64,000 nucleotides of DNA from Apostichopus japonicus. Taxonomy: Eukaryota; Echinodermata; Holothuroidea; Aspidochirotida; Stichopodidae. The position numbers were made by a program, and so were the translations under genes. The notes under the pieces are model-generated. The model had not been told where the DNA came from, searched no databases, and saw nothing but the letters and a program-made list of their open reading frames with translations. Shown one piece after another: positions 37,701-48,100 of the stretch. The DNA lies in the NCBI RefSeq assembly GCF_037975245.1, contig NC_092562.1, forward strand, positions 29,651,554 to 29,715,553, in the 5' to 3' direction. Position 1 is the stretch's first letter. Every line of letters starts with the position of its first letter.

Positions 37701-40085
37701 AAAGAGGAACCTTTCTACTTTAATGTGGTGCTAACCGGACATGCCAGTAGGCTCCATAACTAAAGTAAATCGATTTTGAAAAAAATAAAATTCATAAATT
37801 TTTCTGATCATTACACATAACGTATATACAGCGCGTTTAGAGAAGGGTCTGTATCGGGGTTAAAACTTCAAGGTCACTTTTGGTCAAGAAATCATTTTTG
37901 TTACCGATAGTAGAGGTATACCACGGGAAAGAGGAACCTTTCTACTTTAATGTGGTGATAACCGGACATCCTAATAGGCTCCATAACTAAAGTAAATCGA
38001 TTTTGAAAAAAATAAAAATTAACCATTTTTCTGATCATTACACATTACGTATATACAGCGCGTTTAGAGATGTCCGGATCGGGGTTAAAACTTTAAGGTC
38101 ACTTTTGGTCAAGAAATCATTTTTGTTACCGATAGTAGAGGTATACCACGGGAAAGAGGAACCTTTCTACTTTAATGTGGTGCTAACCGGACATGCCAGT
38201 AGGCTCCATAACTAAAGTTAATCGATTTTGAAAAAAATAAAATTTAACCATTTTTCTGATCATTACACACAACGTATATACAGCGCGTTTAGAGAAGGGT
38301 CTGTAACGGGGTTAAAACTTCAAGGTCACTTTTGGTCAAGAAATCATTTTTGTTACCGATAGTAGAGGTATACCACGTGAAAGAGGAACCTTTCTACTTT
38401 AATGTGGTGCTAACCGGACATGCCAGTAGGCTCCATAACTAAAGTTAATCGATTTTGAAAAAAATAAAAATTAACCATTTTTCTGATCATTACACATTTG
38501 GTTTATATACAGCGCGTTTAGAGATGTCCGGATCGGGGTTAAAACTTCAAGGTCACTTTTGGTCAAGAAATCATTTTTGTTACCGATAATAGAGGTATAC
38601 CACGTGAAAGAGGAACCTTTGTACTTTAATGTGGTGCTAACCGGACATGCCAGTAGGCTCCATAACTAAAGTTAATCGATTTTGAAAAAAATAAAATTTA
38701 ACCATTTTTCTGATCATTACACATTACGTATATACAGCGCGTTTAGAGAAGGGTCTGTAACGGGGTTAAAACTTCAAGGTCACCTTTGGTCAAGAAATCA
38801 TTTTTGTTACCGATAGTAGAGGTATACCACGTGAAAGAGGAACCTTTCTACTTTAATGTGGTGCTAACCGGACATGCCAGTAGGCTCCATAACTAAAGTT
38901 AATCGATTTTGAAAAAAATAAAAATTAACCATTTTTCTGATCATTACACATTTGGTTTATATACAGCGCGTTTAGAGATGTCCGGATCGGGGTTAAAACT
39001 TTAAGGTCACTTTTGGTCAAGAAATCATTTTTGTTACCGATATTAGAGGTATATCACGTGAAAGAGGAACCTGTCTTTTTTAATGTGGTGCTAACCGGAC
39101 ATGCCAGTAGGCTCCATAACTAAAGTTAATCGATTTTGAAAAAAATAAAAATTAACCATTTTTCTGATCATTACACACAACGTATATACAGCGCGTTTAG
39201 CGAAGGGTCTGTAACGGGGTTAAAACTTCAAGGTCACTTTTGGTCAAGAAATCATTTTTGTTACCGATAGTAGAGGTATACCACGGGAAAGAGGAACCTT
39301 TCTACTTTAATGTGGTGCTAACCGGACATCCTAGTAGGCTCCATAACTAAAGTAAATCGATTTTGAAAAAAATAAAAATTAACCATTTTTCTGATCATTA
39401 CACATAACGTATATACAGCGCGTTTAGAGAAGGGTCTGTAACCGGGTTAAAACTTCAAGGTCACTTTTGGTCAAGAAATCATTTTTGTCACCGATAGTAG
39501 AGGTATACTACGTAAAAGAGGGACCTTTCTACTTCAATGTGGTGCTAACCGGACATCCTAGTAGGCTCCATAACTAAAGTAAATCGATTTTGAAAAAAAT
39601 AAAAATTCACCATTTTTCTGATCATTACACATAACGTATATACAGCGCGTTTAGAGAAGGGTCTGTCACGGGGTTAAAACTTCAAGGTCACTTTTGGTCA
39701 AGAAATCATTTTTGTTACCGATAGTAGAGGTATACTACGTAAAAGAGGGACCTTTCTACTTCAATGTGGTGCTAACCGGACATCCTAGTAGGCTCCATAA
39801 CTAAAGTTAATCGATTTTGAAAAAAACTCATTTTCTGATCATTACACATTAAGTATATACAGCGCGTTTAGAGATGTCCTTATCGGGGTTAAAACTTCAA
39901 GGTCACTTTTGGTCAAGAAATCACTTTTGTTACCGATAGTATAGGTAACCACGTAAAAGAGGAACCTTTCTACTTCAATGTGGTGCTAACCGGACATCCT
40001 AGTAGGCTCCATAACTAAAGTTAATCGATTTTGGAAAAAAACTCATTTTCTGATCATTACACATTAAGTATATACAGCGCGTTTG
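31714..40085 (+). repeat. Right satellite arm, second segment: about 37 monomers of 226 bp
   Basis: The array resumes mid-monomer at GTATATACAGCGCG and continues head to tail with the same landmarks as before. Monomer subtypes (GAGATGTCCG versus GAGAAGGGTCTGTA, and ACACATTTGGTTTATATAC variants) alternate, giving local 452-bp dimer repeats at 33,931, 34,383 and 34,835. The last three monomers, from about 39,370, are more diverged and shorter. The array ends at GCGCGTTTGGGGTTTTATT near 40,080. Confidence 0.95.
32927..39380 (+). repeat. Higher-order tandem duplication, period 3,168 bp (14 monomers)
   Basis: Diagnostic monomer variants recur at a fixed offset of 3,168 bp: frames at 33252, 33931, 34383 and 34835 reappear at 36420, 37099, 37551 and 38003. 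Identity is near perfect from about 32,927 in copy 1 and continues to about 39,380 in copy 2. I noticed one base difference, near 34,923 versus 38,091. Upstream of 32,927 the match drops to ordinary between-monomer similarity, so the breakpoint is visible. The cause is a recent unequal exchange or replication slippage event, or possibly an assembly artefact. Confidence 0.88.
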
Positions 40086-40402
40086 GGGTTTTATTTTCGC
40101 CAATCTAGCGTTTTTTCGTCAACTGTCGCTGGTAACACTGATTATAACAAACACACACGACCGCAGTTGTAGTACTGTGTGTCATGTCTTACTGTCCTTT
40201 TTTCCTTAGTGGCTGCTGTTAGTGTCTGCTCTTAGTGGCTGCTACCTTCCACCAGGCTGTTTTCACATACAACTACAGTACTGTACTACAGGTACATGTG
40301 GGCCTGCACAACTTCATTATTCCGTAGACACAAACTTGGGGTCGCGCTCGGATGGCGCTACATGAAATGGGGTCCCCGCCTTGAAAAGTTTGGGAACCAC
40401 TG
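40086..40402. other. Right subterminal region and end of the hAT-like element
   Basis: It contains TTAGTGGCTGCTGTTAGTG and CTCTTAGTGGCTGCTACC, the inverse of the AGCAGCCACTAA block of the left end. A GGGGTCGC/GGGGTCCCC-rich part follows, then the terminal AGTTTGGGAACCACTG. The duplication ATCTACGT follows at 40403-40410. It is non-coding. Confidence 0.85.
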
Positions 40403-40410
40403 ATCTACGT

Positions 40411-40544
40411 GATACTATACTTAAATGCGATCAAACCACGCCTGCTCCAAACCCTGTCTGGTTTGTATACACTGTACAGGAATGCATTGAACACGCCTAC
40501 TTTATGTTAATTACCCACAACCATCCTGGGAAAAAAATCACGCG
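40411..40544. mobile_element. Right part of miniature element A
   Basis: It ends with the inverted copy (40492-40544) of the left arm at 15632-15684. The arm is about 53 bp with roughly 90% identity by eye. It joins to 16175 when the 24-kb element is removed. Confidence 0.75.
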
Positions 40545-41556
40545 CCCGGCCGCGAATATTTTTTTCCCAAACTGAACTGACACTGAAATTATTTCTTCGA
40601 TTCTGATTGGTTCTCAGCGAGCACGTGATATACTTTAGTTTTCAACATGGATCCTCCATAATCTGCCGATATCAGTATGATCAACACGAACAATTTTAAG
40701 ATATTCACATTAGCAACTTCCCAGAACTTTTGGTAGGTATAAACGAAAGTATATAGTAGAGCAACTATTCCCAACTACTGCGCCCATTATAGGCAGACCT
40801 CGATCGTTTGTTTACTCGCTTGACTCCGTTCTACACAGCACATACATGTAATGTAGCCTATTGTACTGTGTATAGTATACAACACAATAAAACACAGTGT
40901 ATTTGTAATTGTATACATGTAGCCGATTTACAAATGTACGTGGTGTTTGTGTACATTCGGGGTTGCGATACTTTCAGTTTTATAATCATAAATTCAAAAT
41001 GTAATACTCGATCATTCAATGAATCAAAATAGGCCTTGTCAAATATGCAGTGGCCATGAAGACGCGCGAGCCATTGAGTGGCATTTGACGATATGTCTGT
41101 GTCTTTTGACTTGTTAACTAGTTGTATATAGCCTTATAACCTATACGTACGGAAACACAGATGTTTACCGGTACCATTAGAAGTTCTTGTACATGGTGAC
41201 CTAGGAGTAGGCCTGCATTAACCGTATATACGTATTCGTATTAGTTCGAGATCTCAAATTCACTAATAAAGGCCCTACCGCCCTTACAGTAGCTTTTGGT
41301 AACTGGAAGCCTCACATTGTATCTACATGCTGGCACACTTAGGCCTACATACTTTAACTTAGCCTGTATAAGGCCTACACACGTATTTTTGACATGATGC
41401 GGCCCATGAGGATTGGTATGATCAACATTTGCAGTGTCACATACATTCATTGATAAACGCAGACTACCATTCCGGTTTTGATCAGCCAATCAGAATCGAG
41501 GAAATAATTTCAGCGTCAGTTCAGTTTGGGAAAAAAATATTCGCCGCCCGGCCCTT
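40545..41556. mobile_element. Miniature element B with about 60-bp inverted ends
   Basis: The left arm (about 40,548-40,610: GCGAATATTTTTTTCCCAAA, then ACTGAACTGACACTGAAATT) is repeated inverted at about 41,486-41,552 with only a few mismatches. Outer edges are GCCCGGCC-like on both sides. Element A inserted into the CCCGGCC edge, so the first bases of B lie at about 15,617-15,631. The interior of about 0.9 kb has no supported gene. The right end lies about 500 bp upstream of the Tie-like start codon. Confidence 0.75.
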
Positions 41557-42054
41557 GGAAAATAATAATAGATACAGTTCAGATAATAGAAGCTCAATAA
41601 TATAGATCACGATGATGTTCGTACAACATATCGACTGTTTTGATTCAGTTTTGTTCACTATTTCACAATTTAAGTCATGAGACCGGGACGGTCATCTTAA
41701 CCCCCCCCCTCCCCGCCCCGTAGGTACTGATAGGGCTGGCTACTTACGCGCCTGTCCAATACTATCCTTAAGTTCTGAGTAGCGATAGATGCCTCCCCAT
41801 CTTCGATAATGGATCAGTTCAATACCTCTTGAACTTTCGAGCAAATGAATGTTATTTATTCTAACACAAGAAAGAACCACAAGGAAATTCAGACCTATAG
41901 CTATAGGCTACCACATAGGTACCTCACACATCCAAGTAAACTTGTACATTTGTGAAATGCAAATTTCGATTGTAGTGGTGGAGCCAGATAACAGAGAACT
42001 ACTGTATAACTTAATTGCCTAATGTAGGCTGTAACCTCATCTGTCGTAAACAAA
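41557..42054 (+). promoter_or_regulatory. Presumed promoter and 5' leader of the Tie-like gene
   Basis: These 498 bp lie between element B and the first coding ATG. A C run lies near 41,701-41,709. I see no convincing TATA box or other defined core element. Promoter function is inferred from position only, and a further upstream non-coding exon cannot be excluded. Confidence 0.3.
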
Positions 42055-42142
42055 ATGGATATCGGTGTGTCTGGAGGTGGAAGAAACGACAAGTTAATCG
42101 GGGCTCTAATCGTGTTTTTGCTAAGTTTTTCTTCAACGTTTG
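42055..42142 (+). CDS. Tie-like gene, exon 1: signal peptide
   Basis: The ATG at 42055 is in context AACAAAATGG. It encodes 29 residues with a hydrophobic core IGALIVFLLSF and small residues at the end (SSTF), a typical signal peptide. It ends phase 1 before GTAAGC. Joining to exon 2 gives Gly-Gln-Ser-Asp-Pro-Pro after the hydrophobic core, a plausible cleavage region. Confidence 0.75.
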
Positions 42143-45100
42143 GTAAGCTGAATCATGACAATGCTTCTATCAACTGTCACTTGTCAGTTACGTTAGGACT
42201 AGAGGCCTAAATTATACAATCCGATACGTTAACAAAATAATGGCACAGACTTCTGGCGGCCCCAAAACACACTATGACTCAATGGCGTCAATTAAGCTGG
42301 CTTGCTGTACAAATATTAATAGTATATAAAGTACACCAAACGAACTTGCTTGACGCCAATGATATTAAGATAGGCCTAACGCTATTAAACAGATAAGATA
42401 CAAGGAACAACTGTGCGCGTAGACTACTGAAGGGAAAGTTTATGTTTTGTACCTAGCAATGGAAAAAATGGAGTCACTCATCAATGTGTTTTTTACAAAA
42501 GTTAAGTCTAAGGATGATGTGAGTTTTTGCAATTCCATCTCCAAATCATCACTATCATCAAGTAACTATAGTATAGGTACAACTTTCAATTAGCTGGAAA
42601 TTGACAGTTATTTGGAAGGCATGTGCTTTAGTCTTGAAGAGGAAATGTAGTATTTTACATACATTGTTGCTGTGGCGATGGATTGAAGGTTTTAACTTTG
42701 AGTACTTTTCATCGGCATACTATTTTCGTTTTCGGTGGTGATTTTATCCACAAAAAAAAAATACATGACTAAAATAAGCTAGCAAACACGTGTTTTCTAA
42801 TTCAGTCGATAGGTTCTGGGTTTTTCGTTGTAAATTTGTAAATAAGTGTTACGTCACAATCAATTAAAAATACACAACATGTGGTATATCTATTTACTTC
42901 TTCATGAATCAAAACATCATCTAGAAGATAAAAATTGTTTAGTTGGGCACTATAAGCAAACAAAAGAGATGGATCTGTGTTAGTGAATGAGAATCCTTTG
43001 AACAGGAAAAGAAGTCGGAAAGCTTTTTGACACATTCAATACGAAAACAGTGTATCATGATTTCAACTAATTCTTGAAATAAATTTCCTTCTTCTGTGGT
43101 CAGAGTGCTATTGTTATGTGAAAACCACAGACCAGGAAAAGCCAAGTACAGGTTTTGTTTACAAACAATAGTAGCGCTTTTCTGTCATTGGAACTGGATG
43201 ATCATTATTTTCACATAGGGTCTGTGGATGTGTGCAATATGCAGGCTGCATAATGAGTAGGTTAAATTTGCGAGCCTTCCCTTCCTGCTCTTCTCTTGAA
43301 CTCTGCGTATTCCACATAGTGTTCTTTGTTGTGATTCTATATTTAGTTGTGTTCTACCACTGTTATAGACTTTCCTTCAGTCGTTTTTATCCTGCATGTG
43401 AAACCATACTGTATGTGATTGAGAGAATACACGAAACCCGAATGCTACATTCAATCTCTGTCCATTGTTACGTACAACAACAGCAAGCCTTCTGTTTTTT
43501 TTATCTGTAAAAGTGACCATTGTCATCAGGCTTAAATTTACAATAAAGCCCTGCACCATTTCCCTTTGATTATATAGACAACATTGTCTGAGAAATGTGT
43601 ATCGGTTTGAATCCAACATGCACACTTCCAAATTGGTTTTAATTGGGACATGATGTACCGTCTTCAAAACGTTGAAAGGGCCCAAGTGAGAGGAAACAAC
43701 ATAACCAGGAATGACAGAAAACAGGGATGATACATAAAATCAGTGTTGTTAAACGCCATTCATCTAGATCTGTTTCAATTTATGGCTGATTCAGAAATAC
43801 TATGATAATAATCAGTTTGATGTCATGATCATGATCGAGGGCTGCACCCACAACTATTTGAATAAAGGGGCTTGGCAGTCACAGTAAATTGTTGCCATTG
43901 GTAATTACAGATGACTTTGAAGGGCATTACGGCGACAAGTGGTAGGTTAATTCAAGTCTTAATTGGAACGTACGTAATGTTACAAGTAATCTTTACCTGA
44001 GTGGTTAAAGTATGGAACACCAAAAGGGCAATGTATTATGTTGTTTACTTCTATGCTGTCTGTTATCATGTTGTTGTCTCTTTTTATGTTGTCTTCTTTT
44101 ATGATGTTGTCTCCTTTGGTGCTGTTTTCTCCTTCAACGTTGTTGTCTACTTTGATGTTGTTGTCTCCTTTGATGTTGTTGTCTCCTTGGAAGCTGGCGG
44201 CGCTGTTCACTTTGATGACGTCAAAATACGTATACAGTTCAAAGTATTTAGTGCTTCAGAAATTGCCAAAGTGTCTGAGAGAGACCGACTAGCCTATCTT
44301 GTAGGGCTAGGTTATACAAACAAAATGAAAGCAGAAATCATGGAAATTTATCCTTGTAAAATCGGTGCAGAACATACGAACGTCTTTCAACCTAAGGAAA
44401 AGAGATATGTGTGGTCAAGTTACTGGCACGTACCTAGCCTTTACGTTAGGTATATAGCCTTAGTTAGTATAACCATAGTGGTATTTAGTATATTATTATA
44501 AATAATAATGTTAGTTTAGTTGCAACTGTAAGAAATGTGAGCAATTCACCGCTTCTTTTCTCTTCAATGATTTTAAGGGCTTTACAACCAGTAGTATATG
44601 GACGTTCACAGCAAGGAAAGCATATTACCATCAATGCTGCCAGTAAATTTTGGCCTTTACAGTAGTGGAACGTAATATTCCAATTAAAGTTACCCTGTGG
44701 TCAATGTGACATCTGTAAACTTACTACACAAAACAGGGATGGACTTTACTATAACACTGTATGTAGCCTTATTTCATAGCTTGAGTCTCAAGCCTAAAAT
44801 GCTAAGAAAGCAATATATTGTGTTTGTAGCAGAAGTAACTGAGACAGTAAAAGAACCCAATGTACAGCAGTAAGTAGAGTATTGTGATGTTTAGCCTTCT
44901 CTGGCTGAAAGCACCTCTGTTTCAAACTCTCTTTTCTTCCTGAGTATATTAGTACAGTACATTTACATGAGTAATTTTTGTCACAACTTCTTAGGCAAAT
45001 ATCAGCACAGTAGGAGTTAACATGTTGTAATGGTTAAAGTCTCGACCTGTGTTTGCCAAATTTTAACTTATATCTTTCCAGCTTGCTGCCCTAAAAGCTC

Positions 45101-48100
45101 AGTGAAAATAACACCGTTCTTTGCATATTTTTTTTATATTAACAATCATTATTTTTATTGAAATATCTGTCATCAAACAGTTTGAGCTGAATAAAATTCG
45201 CCAGACTTTTTAATGAGTCCGTAGATTCTACTAACTCAAAATTTGCAAGCCCTGTCCAACACATCATGCGCCAATCAAATCTCTCTGTTTTGTTTATGAC
45301 CGTTAGGCATAGGACTTAACGAGTGGACGATACGAGTATATATAGGTTACATTTGTGTAATGAACATGCTGATATGGGTGGTCGCAGTGATTTTAAGGTT
45401 AATCGTTCACACCAAGGGCAACAGAAATTAAATTTCTTTCTTTTGATCGCGACAGCTTTTCTCCATATAACCCACCTGGTCAGAGTGCATTTAGAATAAG
45501 AAACATTGAATCTGCTTCGGAAGAATTCCAAAATTCTTCAGCAAAACGTATTGATACTTTAAACTGGTAGTAATGACTAATTATACGTTTGTTTCAATAC
45601 AAACATAAACTATAAACATGATTAAGATCATGCAATATTTTTTTGCAATTTGTGCAGATTAAGGCAAAGAACAAAATTACCATATCTTCGCATGCCAACA
45701 GTGTTGTGGCACCAGTCTTGTATGTAATAACTGTTGTTAGTATACCTACAACTAGCTGTAAACTTGCATCAGAAAATTTCGAACATTTTAATTTACCACG
45801 CTTTCCAACAAATCCCACGCTCCCCTCTATACCTACTGGGGTTGTAGGGTTTGACCATTTGACGCTTGTTTGATATTAATTAAACTAATATATGTTATCG
45901 AAACCTCCACAGTGTTAGTGCTGAATATGTAAAAACCATCAAGTGGCTGACAGATTTCTTAAGATTAACCAAATTACCTACCATTTTACCTTGGAGTTTA
46001 AGTTAAGATCTTGTTGAACATGCAAACTGTCTGCTGCTTCAGGATCTTCTTCACACTTCATCGAACCATTATCAAGTAAATCATTTTCTATTCCTGTTAC
46101 CAGGTCAGTCTGATCCTCCCTATGTTGCTGTGGTAAGGAGTCCCGTAGCAACCACAACAAATCCAACTACCATTGAAGTACACACAGGTGATTCCCAGAC
46201 AGCCAATGTAACATTTGATAAAGCAGTGCTTGAACAAGGAAGATATATGTTTACACTCAATAGTCCTAGAGTACCAGATGAAGCAATGACAAACATCAAC
46301 AGTGAACCAGCTACTCTTACCCTACCTACTACCATGGAGACAGCTGCAAGGACTGGTATCTACACCATCACTGTAACAGAAGATGAAAGCCCAGCTGTTG
46401 CATGGAGGGTCTTAGTGACAAATGAAGCAGGTATGTGAGGGTATATGTGAAGTGAAACAAATTAGTAGGAGGGACAGGACCATACAATAGGACAAGATAG
46501 AGCACCCATACCTTGCTATAGACACAGTGTGGATAAACTGTTTGAAAAAGTCTATAAGACACATCACCCATCTTTACATAAACCATCATGCAAGGGAAAG
46601 CTACTACCTTCATGTAGAGAAGGATATACTTTATACATGAATATCACTCACAGTATAGCCTTGTAGATATGTCATGGAAGTTATTGACTATGCATTACAT
46701 CACTGAGGAAAGCTAATTAAAAACCTCTGTGAATGATTAAAGAATCCTCCAATCTATTGTTCTCAAAACGTGTCATCAGATTTGATGATGTAATGAAATA
46801 TATATGATTGTTCTACAAGATATGTCCATATATAGGCATGCATTAGTTCTTATATGCCATTTATATGCTAACCTTGTTTGCTAAAACTGCAACATAACTC
46901 CATTGATGCCTGTCAGTTCAGTAAGCTATACTGTCCATTGGTGCTCAAATTGGGGATATTGTCTGCCTGGTGGGAGGCGGGAGGGAAGGGAAGAGTTCTT
47001 TGTTGCCATAAATTTCATGTTCAGTGATGAAAATATAATATCAATGTAAGAACGGGAAGATTAGATTGCTATCTAGAAATTGCTTCATTAAAGGACAACT
47101 GCACACACACAGGATATGGTACTCCTCACATGCAAGTTGTACATAAACATATCACTCATGGATTCTATGCCAATCCTTGGATCAGTCTAGTTTACATAAA
47201 TCCATAGAAATAAGTTGATACTCAACTGAAATTTAGCTCTTGTGTAGTAACTTTTAATATATTTTTAACTTTATATTATATGACAAACATTAAAGTTTCC
47301 TACATGAGATCTTGTAATGGTTTACCGTGGGTTCTTTGGTTATTTTGACATGACCATAATGGCAAAACTGCTTTTCAGTTCCAATGACCTTTGACTTTGT
47401 ATATTTCACACTAAAGACATCATCACACATTGAGGCCCAACCACTTGCGTGAATAGCATGAATTCCGTCAACCTTGCAGTTGAGGAGAAGTTCACAATGC
47501 CCCTTTTCTTTCTACAAAGTTGGTCAATTTTGGCCTTTGACCTCCTTTGTGACCATTGACAGTTTACATTGATTAATATGATAAAAACTTTGAGCGTTAT
47601 TCTACACATGGATTTGAGGGTTTTAATCACTATTGATATTGGTAGGACCACACACATAGTTATGTTTTCAGTCTAAATTTTATGTGGATTGTTTTTGTTT
47701 CTGTGTGCCTGATGCCTCGTTTGAAACACTGTATATCACAGAACTTGGATCCTGGGAAGGGTATCAAACAAAACATGCATGCCCTATATTGAATTAAAAA
47801 TAGCTTGCTGTTATTATGGAGTTCAACGGTCAGCAAAGGTCAAATCTGAAAACCTTGCAAACATAGTATCTCTAGAATGGAAATGTGCTTGCATCTCATG
47901 TAAATATCACATATCACAAGATGGAAGACTTTTGTTGCTGCCATATGTGCCAGGAGGCATAATGGGCAATAAGTAAGTAAGTAAGCACCACAAGATCACT
48001 TTAAGGTAAACTGTGATGTATCTTGAATGGATATATGAACCCTGGTGTTTTCTGTTATTATGTCAAAGGTCATCAGAAATCAAAGTGTTCAATCACAATA

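Larger units (their letters stand above)
16176..40402. mobile_element. 24.2-kb hAT-like foldback element carrying inverted satellite arrays
   Basis: The left end is CACGGTTTCCCAAAC and the right end, read inward on the minus strand, is CAGTGGTTCCCAAAC. The second is the classic Charlie-like hAT terminus. A perfect 8-bp duplication ATCTACGT flanks the whole. Subterminal blocks also match in inverse: AGCAGCCACTAAGAGCAG near 16,480 is repeated on the opposite strand near 40,220-40,240. Inside these ends lie a left satellite arm (about 17,090-19,705), a central spacer (19,706-23,175) and a right satellite arm in opposite orientation (about 23,176-40,085). Two later insertions are present: an LTR retrotransposon at 25888-31713 and a MITE at 20228-21230. 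Without them the element would be about 17.4 kb. No hAT transposase is visible, so it would need one in trans. Unequal growth of the arms after insertion is likely, so the transposed unit was probably shorter. Confidence 0.85.

Noticed and set aside
17964-38215. Recurring open frames of about 70 residues (DHYTLRIYSAFRDVRIG-type) in many satellite monomers on both arms
   Set aside because: They follow the satellite orientation and copy number and end within each monomer because 226 is not a multiple of 3. They lack start-context or domain evidence, so conservation reflects satellite homogeneity.
17090-40085. CRISPR-like array
   Set aside because: The repeats are long contiguous monomers without unique spacers, in clearly eukaryotic DNA.
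43912-43942. Possible 31-bp micro-exon between exon 1 and exon 2 of the Tie-like gene
   Set aside because: It has AG and GT borders, but it would change phase and break the uniform phase-1 pattern. Direct joining of exon 1 to exon 2 is in frame.
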